A stretch of DNA of 33,690 nt from Nitriliruptoria bacterium (GCA_003550425.1 PUKE01000017.1:1-33690), one strand, 5' to 3'; shown: positions 1-8,587, numbered from the stretch's first letter. Notes: generated by a model from the sequence alone, not told the origin. A program made the numbers and translations.

Positions 1-48
1 CGCGCGCGCGACAGTGTGACCACGGACCTGGCGCGAGGACGCGCCGCG

Positions 49-888
49 ATGCCCCCAACGGTCGGGACCATGGCCCACGACGTGCGCAGCCGCTTCGCGC
101 GCCTGGTGCGCGAGCCCGACGCCGACCTCGCCGAGCTGGCGCTGTGCTGCGGCGCCGCGCTGACCGGCGAGGTCGACGTCGACGCCGAGCTCGCCCGCGT
201 CGACGAGCTCGCGGGGCTGCTCGACCCCGCCGAGGTCACCGGGCAGCCGCGCGCCGAGGCCGCCGCCCTGTCGGCGCTGCTGGCCGGCGAGCTCGGCTTC
301 CACGGCGACCAGGACACCTACCACGACCCGCGCAACGGCCTGCTGCACGAGACGCTGGCCCGGCGCCGTGGCCTGCCGATCACCCTGGCGATCCTCTACG
401 TGGCGGTCGCGCGGCGCGTGGGCATCCCCGCCCACGGGTGCAACACGCCCGGGCACTTCCTCGTCGCGGTCGGCGAGGGGTCGCCGCCGCCGGTGCTGAT
501 CGACGCCTTCGACCGCGGGGCGCTGCTCGACCCCGCGGACGTGGCCGCGCGCATCCCCGCCGTCGGCGAGGTCGCCGGCGGGCTCGCGCGGGTGCTGCGC
601 CCCGCCAGCCCCGTCACGATCCTGCGTCGCGTGCTCGCCAACCAGGTGCGCGACCTCCAGGCAGCCGGCGAGCTGGGGCGCGCGCTGACCGCCGCCGAGC
701 TCACCCGTCTGCTGCCCGACTCGGGCAGCGCTGATGTGGACCAGCACGCGCGGCTGCTGCTCGGCGTCGGGCGCTTCCAGGACGCCGCGGCGCTGGTCGA
801 CGACCATCTCGCCGCCGCCGAGCCGCCCGAGCCCGCTGCCACCGAGCTGGCCCGGCTTGCGCGCGCCGCGCGCGCCCGCCTCAACTGA
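49..888 (+). CDS. SirB1-type transglutaminase-like protein
   Basis: Predicted soluble protein of the SirB1/Transglut_core2 family, a cysteine-protease-like fold followed by helical, TPR-like sequence. The family hallmark is the block GLPITLAILYVAVARRVGIP followed by GCNTPGHFLV, where the conserved Cys and His of the fold fall. The C-terminal third (from about position 590) is helical and rich in Ala and Leu. The frame is open from 16 (GTG), but no ribosome binding site is visible there. The ATG at 49 has GAGGA about ten bases upstream. The ATG at 70 (MAHDVRSRFARLV) matches the usual family N-terminus best, so 49 and 70 are both plausible. It lies 32 bases before the AGE-family gene, probably in one transcript. 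The biochemical role of the family is not established. Family assignment is fairly firm; the start is uncertain. Confidence 0.8.
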   Translation: MPPTVGTMAHDVRSRFARLVREPDADLAELALCCGAALTGEVDVDAELARVDELAGLLDPAEVTGQPRAEAAALSALLAGELGFHGDQDTYHDPRNGLLHETLARRRGLPITLAILYVAVARRVGIPAHGCNTPGHFLVAVGEGSPPPVLIDAFDRGALLDPADVAARIPAVGEVAGGLARVLRPASPVTILRRVLANQVRDLQAAGELGRALTAAELTRLLPDSGSADVDQHARLLLGVGRFQDAAALVDDHLAAAEPPEPAATELARLARAARARLN

Positions 889-920
889 CCACGCCCAATC
901 GAGGACCCGCCGAGGAGCCG

Positions 921-2237
921 ATGTCCCCAGCCGACCGCGATCCCCGCGATCCCCTCGCCGCCGCGGCCGCCGGGGCTCGCGACCACCGGCCCGGCGCCCC
1001 ACCGGCGGGTCCGCCGCCCGGCCCGTCGTGGCTGGACGCGCCCGGCCACCATGCCTGGCTGAAGGCCGAGCTCGCGCGCCTGCTCGCCTTCCCCCACGCC
1101 GACCGCCACCCCCAGGGCGGGTTCGCCTGGCTCGACGCGCGCGGGCGCGGGCAGGCCAACGCGCCAGTGCGCACCTGGATCACCGCCCGGCAGACCCATG
1201 TGGCCGCGCTGGGCCACCTCCACGGGGTGCCCGGCCAGGCGCCGCGCATCGACCACGGCGTCGCCGCGCTCACCGGGCCGCTGCACGACGCGCGCCACGG
1301 CGGCTGGCACGGCGGGCTGGCCCCGGACGGCGCGCCGCTGGAGGAGCCCAAGAGCGCCTACGACCACGCGTTCGTGGTCCTGGCCGCGGCCAGCGCCGCC
1401 GCCGCCGGCCGCCCCGGCGGCGACGCGCTGCTCGAGGCGGCGCTGACCACCCTCGACGCGCGCTTCTGGGACGACGCCGCCCAGCGGTGCGTCGAGTCGT
1501 GGGACCGCGCCTGGACCACCTGCGAGCCCTATCGCGGGGCCAACAGCAACATGCACGCCGTCGAGGCGCTGCTCGCCGCCGGCGACGTCACCGGCGACCC
1601 GCAGTGGCATCAGCGCGCCCTGGCGATCGCGACGGCGCTCATCGACGACGTCGCCCGCGCCCACGGCTGGCGCGTGGTGGAGCACTTCGACGCCGCGTGG
1701 ACCCCGTTGCCCGAGCACCACGCCGACCAGCCCGACCATCCCTTCCGCCCCTACGGCACCACGGTGGGCCACTGGCTCGAGTGGGCGCGGCTGCTGCTGC
1801 ACCTCGAGGCGTCGCTGCCCGACCCGCCCGCCTGGCTCCTGGAGGCCGCGACCGCGCTGTTCGACGCGGCGGTCAGCGTCGGCTGGGCCGCCGATGGGCG
1901 CCCGGGCTTCGTCTACACCCTCGACTGGCACGACCGCCCGGTGGTCGCGGGCCGGCTGCACTGGGTCGCCGCCGAGGCGATCGGGGCGGCCGCCGCGCTG
2001 ACGCGGCGCCTGGGCGCACCGAGCCACGAGGCGTGGTACCGGGCGCTGTGGGACCACGCCGCGTCGGCCTTCCGCGACCCGACCGACGGCAGCTGGCATC
2101 ACGAGGTCACGCCCGACGGTGACCCGGCCGGCGGGGTGTGGTCGGGCAAGCCCGACCTCTACCACGCGGTGCAGGCGACCCTCCTGCCACGCCTGGCGCT
2201 GGCCCCCGCGCTCGCCCCGCAGCTCGCGCAGCGCTGA
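921..2237 (+). CDS. AGE-family sugar epimerase/isomerase
   Basis: 438-residue protein of the N-acylglucosamine 2-epimerase superfamily, an (alpha/alpha)6 barrel that interconverts ketoses and aldoses or epimers. Visible family motifs are RTWITARQTHVAALG near the N-terminus, YDHAFVVLAAA, ANSNMHAVEALLA, RPYGTTVGHWLEWARLLL (with the conserved His of the active site) and, at the C-terminus, WSGKPDLYHAVQA, whose His corresponds to the second catalytic His of YihS-type isomerases. The pattern resembles YihS sulfoquinovose isomerase and actinobacterial mannose isomerase more than true renin-binding-protein epimerases. The substrate cannot be fixed from sequence, and no sulfoquinovose or mannose catabolism genes are nearby. 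ATG 921 is preceded by GAGGAG at 912-917, a short three-base spacer. The first 35 residues are a Pro/Ala-rich extension. The 3' end carries a 12-bp tandem duplication containing the stop codon. Confidence 0.88.
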   Translation: MSPADRDPRDPLAAAAAGARDHRPGAPPAGPPPGPSWLDAPGHHAWLKAELARLLAFPHADRHPQGGFAWLDARGRGQANAPVRTWITARQTHVAALGHLHGVPGQAPRIDHGVAALTGPLHDARHGGWHGGLAPDGAPLEEPKSAYDHAFVVLAAASAAAAGRPGGDALLEAALTTLDARFWDDAAQRCVESWDRAWTTCEPYRGANSNMHAVEALLAAGDVTGDPQWHQRALAIATALIDDVARAHGWRVVEHFDAAWTPLPEHHADQPDHPFRPYGTTVGHWLEWARLLLHLEASLPDPPAWLLEAATALFDAAVSVGWAADGRPGFVYTLDWHDRPVVAGRLHWVAAEAIGAAAALTRRLGAPSHEAWYRALWDHAASAFRDPTDGSWHHEVTPDGDPAGGVWSGKPDLYHAVQATLLPRLALAPALAPQLAQR

Positions 2238-2250
2238 CCGCAGCGCTGAC
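2227..2250 (+). repeat. 12-bp tandem duplication spanning a stop codon
   Basis: CGCAGCGCTGAC occurs twice in direct tandem (2227-2238 and 2239-2250). The first copy holds the last codons and the TGA of the AGE-family gene, and the second supplies another in-frame TGA four codons later. The duplication is exact. Confidence 0.85.
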
Positions 2251-2282
2251 CGCAGGGCCGCCCGCCGCGCCGCCCGCGGTCG

Positions 2283-3332
2283 TCAGGAGGGGCGGTCGTG
2301 GCTGGCGCGGCGACGCCGCCGCCGACCGCGGCCCGCCAGCGGCAGCCCCACGAGACGGTCGCCGCGGCGCAGCCGACCGAGGGCGGGGTCGTCGTAGCGC
2401 AGCAGCGTCCCCTCGCGCTCGACCGCCACGGTCCGCTGGCCGCCGATGTCCTCGAGGCGCTCGCCGATCTCGGACTCCTCCACCTCGCGCTCGTCCAGCG
2501 CGAGCCCGCCGGTGGTGTGCAGCAGGTCGCTGACGACCTCGCCGACGCTGGGCTGCAGGCTCGTGATGCCCAGCAGCCGGCCGGCGGTCTCGGCGGAGAC
2601 GATGACCTCGTCGGCGCCGCCCTGGCGCAGCAGCCCGGCGTTCTCCTCCTCGCGGGCGGCGGCCACGATCATGGCCTGCGGCGCGAGCTCGCGGGCGGTG
2701 AGCGTGGTCAGCACCGCGCTGTCGTCGCGGTCGGTGGCCACGATGATCGCCTTGGCGCGGTCGGCGCGCGCCTCGCGCAGCACCACGGTCCGGGAGGCCT
2801 CGCCGACCACCGTCGTGTAGCCGGCGTTGCTGGCCTCGGCCGCGGTGTCGCGGTTCTCGTCGACGATGACCACCTCGTCGCGCGGCAGCCCGTCCTCGCA
2901 CAGCGCGCGCGCCGCCGCGCGGCCCTTCACGCCGTAGCCGCAGATCACGTAGTGGTCCTTGACCCCCTGACGCCAGCGGTTGCGGCGGTGGGCCTCGCGC
3001 CAGCGCTCGGTCAACAGCTCCACGGTGGTGCCGACCAGCAGCAGGAGGAACGCCACGCGGGCCGGGGTGACGATCAGGGCGGTGGCCAGGCGCGCGCCCG
3101 GCGTGACCGGCGTGATGTCGCCGTAGCCGGTGGTGGTCACCGACACCGACGCGTAGTAGACGGCGTCCAGGAAGGAGATCGGCCCCCCGGCGTCGTCGGT
3201 GAAGCCCTCGCGACCCACCCAGACCGTCAGGGCCACCACCAGCAGCAGCGCGAGGCCCATCAGGACGCGCCAGGACAGGGCGCGCACCGGTCCGACCTCC
3301 CGGCGGGGAGGTCGTGCTTGGATCAGGTCCAC
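2283..3332 (-). CDS. two-TM potassium channel with RCK (TrkA-N) domain
   Basis: 349-residue MthK/Kch-type K+ channel. One membrane helix (residues about 21-40) is followed by a pore loop with the canonical selectivity filter TTTGYGD and a second helix (about 84-104). A cytosolic RCK module follows, starting at DHYVICGYGVKGRAAA, the GxGxxG nucleotide-binding turn, with an acidic strand end at VVIVDEN and a TrkA-C-like region in the last 80 residues. It probably conducts K+ under control of a ligand (Ca2+ or nucleotide) bound to the RCK ring. The GTG start at 3332 has GAGGAG only two bases upstream. A -10-like TACGGT lies at 3389-3384 on the minus strand, so it may have its own promoter although it follows the stress-protein gene by 65 bases. 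The C-terminus is a run of arginines. Confidence 0.92.
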   Translation of the reverse strand: MDLIQARPPRREVGPVRALSWRVLMGLALLLVVALTVWVGREGFTDDAGGPISFLDAVYYASVSVTTTGYGDITPVTPGARLATALIVTPARVAFLLLLVGTTVELLTERWREAHRRNRWRQGVKDHYVICGYGVKGRAAARALCEDGLPRDEVVIVDENRDTAAEASNAGYTTVVGEASRTVVLREARADRAKAIIVATDRDDSAVLTTLTARELAPQAMIVAAAREEENAGLLRQGGADEVIVSAETAGRLLGITSLQPSVGEVVSDLLHTTGGLALDEREVEESEIGERLEDIGGQRTVAVEREGTLLRYDDPALGRLRRGDRLVGLPLAGRGRRRRRRASHDRPS

Positions 3333-3397
3333 GGCTCCTCGACCTCGTCAGCGACCGCCTCGGCGGCGACGGCCCACCGCCCTACCGTAGCAACGGC

Positions 3398-4288
3398 TCA
3401 TGGCTGCAGTGACCGTGGGCGCGCCACCAGCACCGGGCAGGGGCTGTCGCGCACCAGCGTGATCGCCGTCGAGCCGATCCGCAGGCGCCGCAGCCCGGTG
3501 CGCCCGTGGGTGCTCAGCGCCGCCAGGCCCGCGCCGCGCTCGCGCAGCGCCGCGACGAGGTGGGGCACCGGCTGGCTGGGGTCGGGGGCGGCGACCGCGT
3601 CGCTGCGCACCGTCTGGCCGGCGGTGCGCAGCCGGGCCGCGAGGCGCTCGGTGTAGCCGCGCGGGCAGCCGGGCGTCTCGGCGCAGTCGGCGTCGGCGTC
3701 GCCCGCGGCGCTGGCGGCCCAGCGCTCGGGCACCACCTCCAGCAGCCGCAGGTCCATGCCGAACCGGTGCGCCCAGCTCGCGGCGGGCTCGAGGATCTCC
3801 TCGGACAGCTCCGAGCAGTCGACGCAGGCGATCACCTCGCCGGTCGTGGGCACGCGGTCGGGCTCGCAGGTCGGGCCGACGAGCAGCACGGGGCCAGGCA
3901 GGCGCCCCAGCGCCGCCTCGGCGACGCTGCCCAGCGCCGGCCCGCCCCGCTCGGCCGCGCGACCGTGGCTGGACAGGCACACCAGCGCGCCCTCCTCGGC
4001 GCTCGCGGCCGCCTCCAGCCCCGTCACCGGAGAGGGCGCCACCTCCACGCGCACCTCGACGGGCACCTCGGGGACCGTGGCGGCGAGCTCCCGCAGCGCG
4101 GCGGCGCGGCGGCTGCCCGCCGGGTCGCCGTCGGCCTCGCTGGGGTAGAGCTGGCTGTACAGCAGCAGCCCGACGCCGCTGGCGCGGGCCACCGCCGCCG
4201 CATGCGGCAGCGAGCGGGCGGCCAACGCGCTGCCGTCCTGGGGCACGATGACGCGGGTGAGCGGTGGCGCCTCGGTCGTGGCCGGCAT
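3398..4288 (-). CDS. tandem-domain universal stress protein
   Basis: 296 residues with two UspA domains. Each begins with a hydrophobic strand and an acidic residue (TRVIVPQDGSALAARSL; EVIACVDCSELSEEI) and ends in a nucleotide-binding loop (SHGRAAERGG...GSVAEAALG; THGRTGLRRLRIGSTAITLV). The second domain is closer to the ATP-binding Gx2G...GS type. The longer open frame back to 4390 would overlap the preceding MarR gene. ATG 4288 has GAAAGGA six bases upstream and is preferred. Domain 2 carries an unusual set of four cysteines: CVDC at its first strand and CAETPGC in an insert. It lies 43 bases behind the MarR gene and before the K+ channel, which suggests stress-linked co-expression. Family firm; physiological role inferred. 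Confidence 0.9.
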   Translation of the reverse strand: MPATTEAPPLTRVIVPQDGSALAARSLPHAAAVARASGVGLLLYSQLYPSEADGDPAGSRRAAALRELAATVPEVPVEVRVEVAPSPVTGLEAAASAEEGALVCLSSHGRAAERGGPALGSVAEAALGRLPGPVLLVGPTCEPDRVPTTGEVIACVDCSELSEEILEPAASWAHRFGMDLRLLEVVPERWAASAAGDADADCAETPGCPRGYTERLAARLRTAGQTVRSDAVAAPDPSQPVPHLVAALRERGAGLAALSTHGRTGLRRLRIGSTAITLVRDSPCPVLVARPRSLQP

Positions 4289-4331
4289 GGCGGTCCTTTC
4301 GCTGCGGGCGGCCAAGCGGCGCGCGGCCAGG

Positions 4332-4910
4332 TCAGGCGGCCGGCCCGCTGTCCGCCTCCTCGTCGCGCTCGGCGTCCTGGGCCTGGGCACCGTCCCCGGG
4401 CGAGGTCTCGTGGCCGCCGGTCGGGTCGAGGGGGCCGTTGTGGGCGAGGCGGCGCTGCAGGCGCGCGGCCTGGTCGCGGTTGAGCTCGCGCTCGCTGCGC
4501 AGGAAGTCGCGGATGACCCGCAGCTGCTCCTTGGTGGCGCGACGCAGGGTCGTGGCGCCCGCGGCCGCGATCTCGGCCCGCACGTCGCCCACGGTGCGCG
4601 CCGCGGTCTCGGTGGGGACCACCAGCACGCGCCGTCGGTCGGCGCGGTCGCGCTGCCGCTCGGCGTAGCCCGCGCTCTGGAGGCGGTCGACCACGCTGGT
4701 GATCGCGCCGGTGGACAGCCCCGTGGCCTCGGCCAGCGCCCCCGCGGTCATCGGCCCGTGCAGCAGCAGCATGTCCAGGGCCCGCGCATCGCTGCGGTTC
4801 AGGTCGATGAGCTCGGCGATGGTCGCCTCGACCTGATCCGCTGCCACGTGCAGCGCCCGTACCTCGTCGCGCACGGACGCCACGAGATCCTCGCGGGTCT
4901 CCCTGGCCAT
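4332..4910 (-). CDS. MarR-family transcriptional regulator
   Basis: 192-residue winged helix-turn-helix regulator. The DNA-binding core runs from ARALDMLLLHGPMTAGALAE through the recognition helix STGAITSVVDRLQSAGYAER to the wing DRADRRRVLVV, all typical of MarR proteins. Flanking helices would form the dimer interface. The last 40 residues are a Pro/Gly/Asp-rich, probably disordered tail, longer than usual for the family. ATG 4910 has AAAGAG just upstream. The gene is divergent from sixA and heads a minus-strand series with the stress protein and K+ channel genes. An imperfect inverted repeat overlapping its leader and likely -10 box suggests autoregulation. The ligand is unknown. Confidence 0.92.
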   Translation of the reverse strand: MARETREDLVASVRDEVRALHVAADQVEATIAELIDLNRSDARALDMLLLHGPMTAGALAEATGLSTGAITSVVDRLQSAGYAERQRDRADRRRVLVVPTETAARTVGDVRAEIAAAGATTLRRATKEQLRVIRDFLRSERELNRDQAARLQRRLAHNGPLDPTGGHETSPGDGAQAQDAERDEEADSGPAA

Positions 4911-4916
4911 CGTGCT

Positions 4917-4954
4917 CTTTCGATGTTCGAGAAGTAAAGGTTGGACATCGGAAG
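4917..4954 (-). promoter_or_regulatory. candidate MarR operator with -10 box
   Basis: Two 12-base arms in inverted orientation, CTTTCGATGTTC (4917-4928) and GGACATCGGAAG (4943-4954), match at 10 of 12 positions around a 14-base spacer, in a notably AT-richer stretch. Read on the minus strand, TAACCT (4958-4953) fits a TAnnnT -10 box and touches the distal arm. The proximal arm overlaps the ribosome binding region of the MarR gene. The repeat is seen directly; binding by the adjacent MarR protein is inference. Confidence 0.45.
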
Positions 4955-5124
4955 GTTATCACCCGCGGACCGCCTCGGGGTGCCGTCCCCTTGGCCGCGC
5001 CCCTCGTCCGCGCGCGACGGGCCGCGCCGACCATCCCGCGGGCGACCGCGACGATCCTGGCGCGTTCGCTCCGCGTTCACCTTCGCGGGCTAGGGTCGGC
5101 ACGACGCGACGAGGAGCACGGCGC

Positions 5125-5667
5125 GTGACCACCGTGGAGCTGCTCCGCCACGCCAAGGCGGGATCGCGCAAGGACTGGCACGAGGGCCCCGACGCCCAGC
5201 GCCCCCTCACCGAGGAGGGCTGGGCCCAGGCGCGCGTGCTCGCCGACGAGCTGCTGGCGCTCGGCGAGCCCGACCTGCTGCTCAGCAGCCCGCTGACCCG
5301 CTGCTGGCAGACCATGGAGCCGCTCGCGCGGCGCATCCAGCGCCCGATCGTGGGCGCCGATCCCCTCGCCGAGTCGCCAGGGGTGCCGGTGGTGGACGCG
5401 GGCAGCCTGTGGGTCGGCGCGGCCTGGCTCGGTGGGCGCGCGGTCGGGCTGATCGACGAGCTGGTGACCGGTCGCCCCGGCCAGCGGCTGGTGCTGTGCA
5501 GCCACGGCGACATCATCCCGGCCACGCTGTCGGTGCTGGCCGGTCGCGATGGGCTGGACCTCGACGATGTGCACCTCAAGAAGGGCGGCCGCGCCACCCT
5601 CGCCTTCGAGCACGGCCGCTGCGCGGCGGTGACGCTGCACCCCGCACCGTCGGTGCGGGTGGGGTAG
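5125..5667 (+). CDS. sixA: SixA-like histidine phosphatase
   Basis: 180-residue member of the histidine phosphatase (phosphoglycerate-mutase-like) superfamily, SixA branch, which removes phosphate from phosphohistidine or other small phospho-substrates. The catalytic RHA motif (ELLRHAKAG) is at the N-terminus, followed by LLSSPLTRCWQTMEPL (phosphate-binding Arg), an acidic ES and the second catalytic His in LVLCSHGDIIPATL. The length fits short SixA proteins. The frame is open from 4912, but the GTG at 5125 has GAGGAG at 5111-5116 with an eight-base spacer and places the RHA motif where the family has it. A -10-like TAGGGT lies at 5091-5096. The 3' end encodes a hairpin. No histidine-kinase phosphorelay gene is near, so the substrate is unknown. 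Confidence 0.88.
   Translation: MTTVELLRHAKAGSRKDWHEGPDAQRPLTEEGWAQARVLADELLALGEPDLLLSSPLTRCWQTMEPLARRIQRPIVGADPLAESPGVPVVDAGSLWVGAAWLGGRAVGLIDELVTGRPGQRLVLCSHGDIIPATLSVLAGRDGLDLDDVHLKKGGRATLAFEHGRCAAVTLHPAPSVRVG
5641..5659 (+). terminator. hairpin at the end of sixA
   Basis: CCCGCACCG and CGGTGCGGG form a near-perfect hairpin (5641-5659) within the last codons of sixA, between this gene and the convergent EamA gene. No T-run follows, as is common for actinobacterial terminators. An 8-bp palindrome GGCGCGCC also occurs on both sides of the junction (5669-5676 and 5696-5703) and could pair. Confidence 0.4.
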
Positions 5668-5706
5668 GGGCGCGCCGGCGGCGCGGCATGGCCCTGGCGC
5701 GCCTGG

Positions 5707-6654
5707 TCACCCCGGTGCCCGGCCGCTGGCGAAGTCGCGGCTGCGGCGCCCCAGCAGCGCGCCGCCCACGCCCACGAGAGTGAGCAGGCCGCCGCCGAGG
5801 TGGGTGGCCGTGACCGTCTCGGCCAGCAGCGCCCAGGCGAGCAGCCCCGACAGCACCGGCTGGGCCAGCTTGGCCAGCGCGGGGACGTTGGCGGGGACGA
5901 AGCGCAGCGCCCAGGTCATCCCGAAGTGGCCGAGGAAGCCTGGGCCCGCGGCGACGGCGGCGGCCAGCGCGACGTCACGGCCGGTCACCGCGGCCACCGG
6001 CTCGCCGAGCGCCAGCGCCCCGAGGCTCACGATCACCGTGGCCACGACCATCACCGCCAGCAGGTAGGAGACGGTGTCGACGTCGCTGCGCGCGCCCTTG
6101 GTGGCCACGAAGAACAGCCCGAGGAACACCACATTGGCCAGGGCCATGGCGACCCCGACCGGGTCGCCCTGCGGGCCCTGGGCGCCGGCGAGGGCCACGA
6201 GCGCCGCGCCGGCCATGGCCACCGCGCCCCAGCCGACGAACCCTCGGGTGGGCCGCTCGTCGAACAGGCGGATCGCCAGCAGGCCGACCACGACGGGCCC
6301 GAGCGTGCCGATGAGCGCCACCGTGGCCACGCTCGTGGCCTTCACCGCGGAGAAGAACAGCAGCTGGTGGACCCCGAAGGCGGCGCCGCCGCCCAGCACC
6401 CAGGCCCAGCTGCGCCCGCGCGGCAGCCGCGCGCCCCCGCGGGCGCGCAGCAGCGCGGCCGCGGCGCCGAGCACGGCCACGCCGAGCCACAGGCGCCAGA
6501 AGGCGAACACGGTGCCGCTGACCGCGGTGGCCTGCGCCAGCACCGGCCCGGTGCTGTAGAGCACGGTGGCCACGAGGACCACCGCGAGCGGCAGCCGCCG
6601 GGCCGAGGCGAGGGCGCGGTGCGCCGCAGCCGCGGACGACGTGGCGACGGTCAC
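5707..6654 (-). CDS. EamA/DMT-family transporter
   Basis: 315-residue integral membrane protein with about ten hydrophobic helices arranged as two EamA repeats, typical of drug/metabolite exporters (RhaT/YdcZ superfamily). Features include an early helix [39 protein letters not shown] and, at the repeat boundary, [13 protein letters not shown]. The second repeat contains [20 protein letters not shown] and a final helix [16 protein letters not shown]. The GTG start overlaps the metG stop as GTGA (6654-6651), so the two genes are translationally coupled. The substrate is unknown. The link with methionyl-tRNA synthetase could mean amino-acid export but may be incidental. Confidence 0.88.
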   Translation of the reverse strand: MTVATSSAAAAHRALASARRLPLAVVLVATVLYSTGPVLAQATAVSGTVFAFWRLWLGVAVLGAAAALLRARGGARLPRGRSWAWVLGGGAAFGVHQLLFFSAVKATSVATVALIGTLGPVVVGLLAIRLFDERPTRGFVGWGAVAMAGAALVALAGAQGPQGDPVGVAMALANVVFLGLFFVATKGARSDVDTVSYLLAVMVVATVIVSLGALALGEPVAAVTGRDVALAAAVAAGPGFLGHFGMTWALRFVPANVPALAKLAQPVLSGLLAWALLAETVTATHLGGGLLTLVGVGGALLGRRSRDFASGRAPG

Positions 6655-8435
6655 GGCTGCGCGCGCTCCTCAAGGCGGGCCAGCTCGTCGTCGACCACTG
6701 CCGGGTCCAGCTTGGTGAACAGCGGCGAGGGGGCCGACAGCGGCTGCCCGACCGGCAGGTCCTGCGAGGCCCAGCGCCCCCACGTGGCGCCCTCGGGCAG
6801 GCGCAGCACGCGGTGCTCGTGCCCGTGCTGGTCGGTGCTGGTGGTCACCACCGGCTGCGGGGCGATGACGTCGTCGTGGCCGAGCAGCTCGTGGAGGCGC
6901 TGGCTGGAGAACGGCAGGAACGGCGCGAACAGCCGCGCGAGGTCGCGCACGCACTGCAGGGCGGTCCAGATCACGGTGCGCGCCCGGGCCTCGTCGGTCT
7001 TGCGCAGCCTCCAGGGCTCCTGGGCGCTGATGTAGCGGTTGGTCTCGCCGGCCAGGCGCATCGCCTCCTGCAGCGCCGCCTTGAAGTGCGCCGACTCGAT
7101 CAGCTCGCCGACGCTGTCGAACCCGCTCGCGACGGCCTGGCGCACCTCGCGATCCTCGGGGGCGAGCGCGTCCGGCTCGGGGACGGTCCCGCCGAGCTGC
7201 TGGGCCAGGCGCAGCACGCGGTTGCTGACGTTGCCCCAGGTGGCCACGAGCTCCTCGTTGGTGCGGCGCACGAACTCCGACCAGGTGAAGTCGGTGTCCT
7301 GCTGCTCGGGGCCCGCGATGGTCAGGTAGTAGCGCAGCGCGTCGGCCTGGTAGCGGTCCAGCACGTCGCGGACGTAGATGACCACGCCCCGGCTCGAGGA
7401 GAACTTGCGGCCCTCCATGGTCAGGAACTCGCTGGAGACCACGTTGTCGGGCAGCCGCAGCGGGCGCCCGTCGGCGTAGCCGCCGTCGGCGCCGTAGCCC
7501 AGGAGCAGGCTCGGCCAGATCGTGGTGTGGAAGACGATGTTGTCCTTGCCCATGAAGTACAGGTGCTTGGCCTGCTCGTCCTGCCACCAGTCGCGCCAGC
7601 GCTCGGGCTCCCCGATCGCGTGGGCCCACTCGATCGCGGCCGACAGGTAGCCGATCACCGCGTCGAACCACACGTAGATGCGCTTGTCGTCCCGGTCGGC
7701 GTACTCGGGCAGGGGGATCGGCACGCCCCACTCGATGTCGCGGGTGATCGGGCGCGGCTTGAGCTCGTCGATGTAGTTGAGCGTGAACTTCTTGATGTTG
7801 GGGCGCCAGTCGGTGCGCGGCTCGATCCACTCGCGCAGGGCGTCGGCGAAGGCGGGCAGGTCCAGGTAGAAGTGATGGGAGTCGCGGAACTGCGGCGGCT
7901 GCCCGTCGGAGACGCTGCGCGGGTCGATCAGGTCGGTGGGGTCCAGCTGCTTGCCGCAGTCGTCGCACTGGTCGCCGCGCGCGCTGTCGGACCCGCAGTG
8001 GGGGCAGGTCCCCTCGACGTAGCGGTCGGGCAGCGCGCGCCCGGTGGTGGCGCTGAACGCGCCGAGCTCGGTGCGCTCGATCAGGTAGCCCTTGCGGTGC
8101 AGGGTGGCGAAGACGTCCTGGACCACCGCGTAGTGGTTGGCCGTGGTGGTGCGGGTGAACAGGTCGTAGGCCAGCCCCAGGTCGGCGAGGTCCTGGGTGA
8201 TCACCGCGTTGTAGCGGTCGGCGAGCGCGGACGGGCTCACCCCCTCCTCGTCGGCCGCCACCGTGATCGGCGTGCCGTGCTCGTCGGTGCCGCTGACCAT
8301 CAGGACCGCGTCGCCCTTCATGCGGTGGTAGCGCGCGAGGACGTCGCTGGGCACCCCGAAGCCGGCGACGTGCCCGATGTGGCGTGGCCCGTTGGCGTAG
8401 GGCCAGGCGACGGCCACGAAGACGCGGTCGGCCAT
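6651..8435 (-). CDS. metG: methionyl-tRNA synthetase
   Basis: 594-residue class I aminoacyl-tRNA synthetase that charges tRNA-Met. The HIGH signature is at residues 19-22 ([16 protein letters not shown]). The connective-peptide zinc site is C144/C147...C157/C160, and the KMSKS equivalent is KFSSSR near residue 343. The C-terminal anticodon-binding helical domain contains [15 protein letters not shown]. No extra C-terminal tRNA-binding (EMAP-like) domain is present, so this is the short form. The frame is open further upstream, but ATG 8435 is preceded by GAGGAG with a seven-base spacer and gives the canonical N-terminus [17 protein letters not shown] -10 box TAGGAT lies about 45 bases upstream. 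It is coupled to the downstream EamA gene. Confidence 0.97.
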   Translation of the reverse strand: MADRVFVAVAWPYANGPRHIGHVAGFGVPSDVLARYHRMKGDAVLMVSGTDEHGTPITVAADEEGVSPSALADRYNAVITQDLADLGLAYDLFTRTTTANHYAVVQDVFATLHRKGYLIERTELGAFSATTGRALPDRYVEGTCPHCGSDSARGDQCDDCGKQLDPTDLIDPRSVSDGQPPQFRDSHHFYLDLPAFADALREWIEPRTDWRPNIKKFTLNYIDELKPRPITRDIEWGVPIPLPEYADRDDKRIYVWFDAVIGYLSAAIEWAHAIGEPERWRDWWQDEQAKHLYFMGKDNIVFHTTIWPSLLLGYGADGGYADGRPLRLPDNVVSSEFLTMEGRKFSSSRGVVIYVRDVLDRYQADALRYYLTIAGPEQQDTDFTWSEFVRRTNEELVATWGNVSNRVLRLAQQLGGTVPEPDALAPEDREVRQAVASGFDSVGELIESAHFKAALQEAMRLAGETNRYISAQEPWRLRKTDEARARTVIWTALQCVRDLARLFAPFLPFSSQRLHELLGHDDVIAPQPVVTTSTDQHGHEHRVLRLPEGATWGRWASQDLPVGQPLSAPSPLFTKLDPAVVDDELARLEERAQP

Positions 8436-8479
8436 GGCAGGGCTCCTCGAGGGTCGGGGGACAGTGCGGACGCGGTCAC

Positions 8480-8485
8480 ATCCTA
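8480..8485 (-). promoter_or_regulatory. likely -10 box of metG
   Basis: On the minus strand TAGGAT (8485-8480) fits the actinobacterial TAnnnT -10 pattern about 45 bases before the metG ATG. No convincing -35 element is seen. The 8436-8657 gap also holds the hsp20 control region on the other strand. Confidence 0.35.
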
Positions 8486-8566
8486 GCCCCCGCCAGCGTG
8501 CCCCCGTCCGCGCCGCGCGACGCCGCCGCGGGCTTGCCAAGATCTGCTAGTCATGGCATGTTTAGA

Positions 8567-8587
8567 CTTGAGCCTGCAAGGCTAAGA
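8567..8587 (+). promoter_or_regulatory. HAIR-like inverted repeat before hsp20
   Basis: CTTGAGC (8567-8573), seven bases, then GCTAAG (8581-8586), a form of the HspR-associated inverted repeat (CTTGAGT, seven bases, ACTCAAG) in which the right half lacks one C. The symmetry runs further inward (AGCCT, GCA, AGGCT at 8571-8583). It overlaps a possible -10 TAGACT (8563-8568) and lies about 70 bases before the hsp20 ATG, in an AT-richer stretch. In mycobacteria HspR represses the small heat-shock gene acr2 through such sites. No hspR gene is in this window. Confidence 0.5.

Noticed and set aside
396-2165. 589-codon open frame on the minus strand
   Set aside because: It is antisense to the SirB1-like and AGE-family genes, both with clear family motifs. 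The translation is Arg/Gly/Val/Ala-rich with no domain, a common artefact at this GC content.
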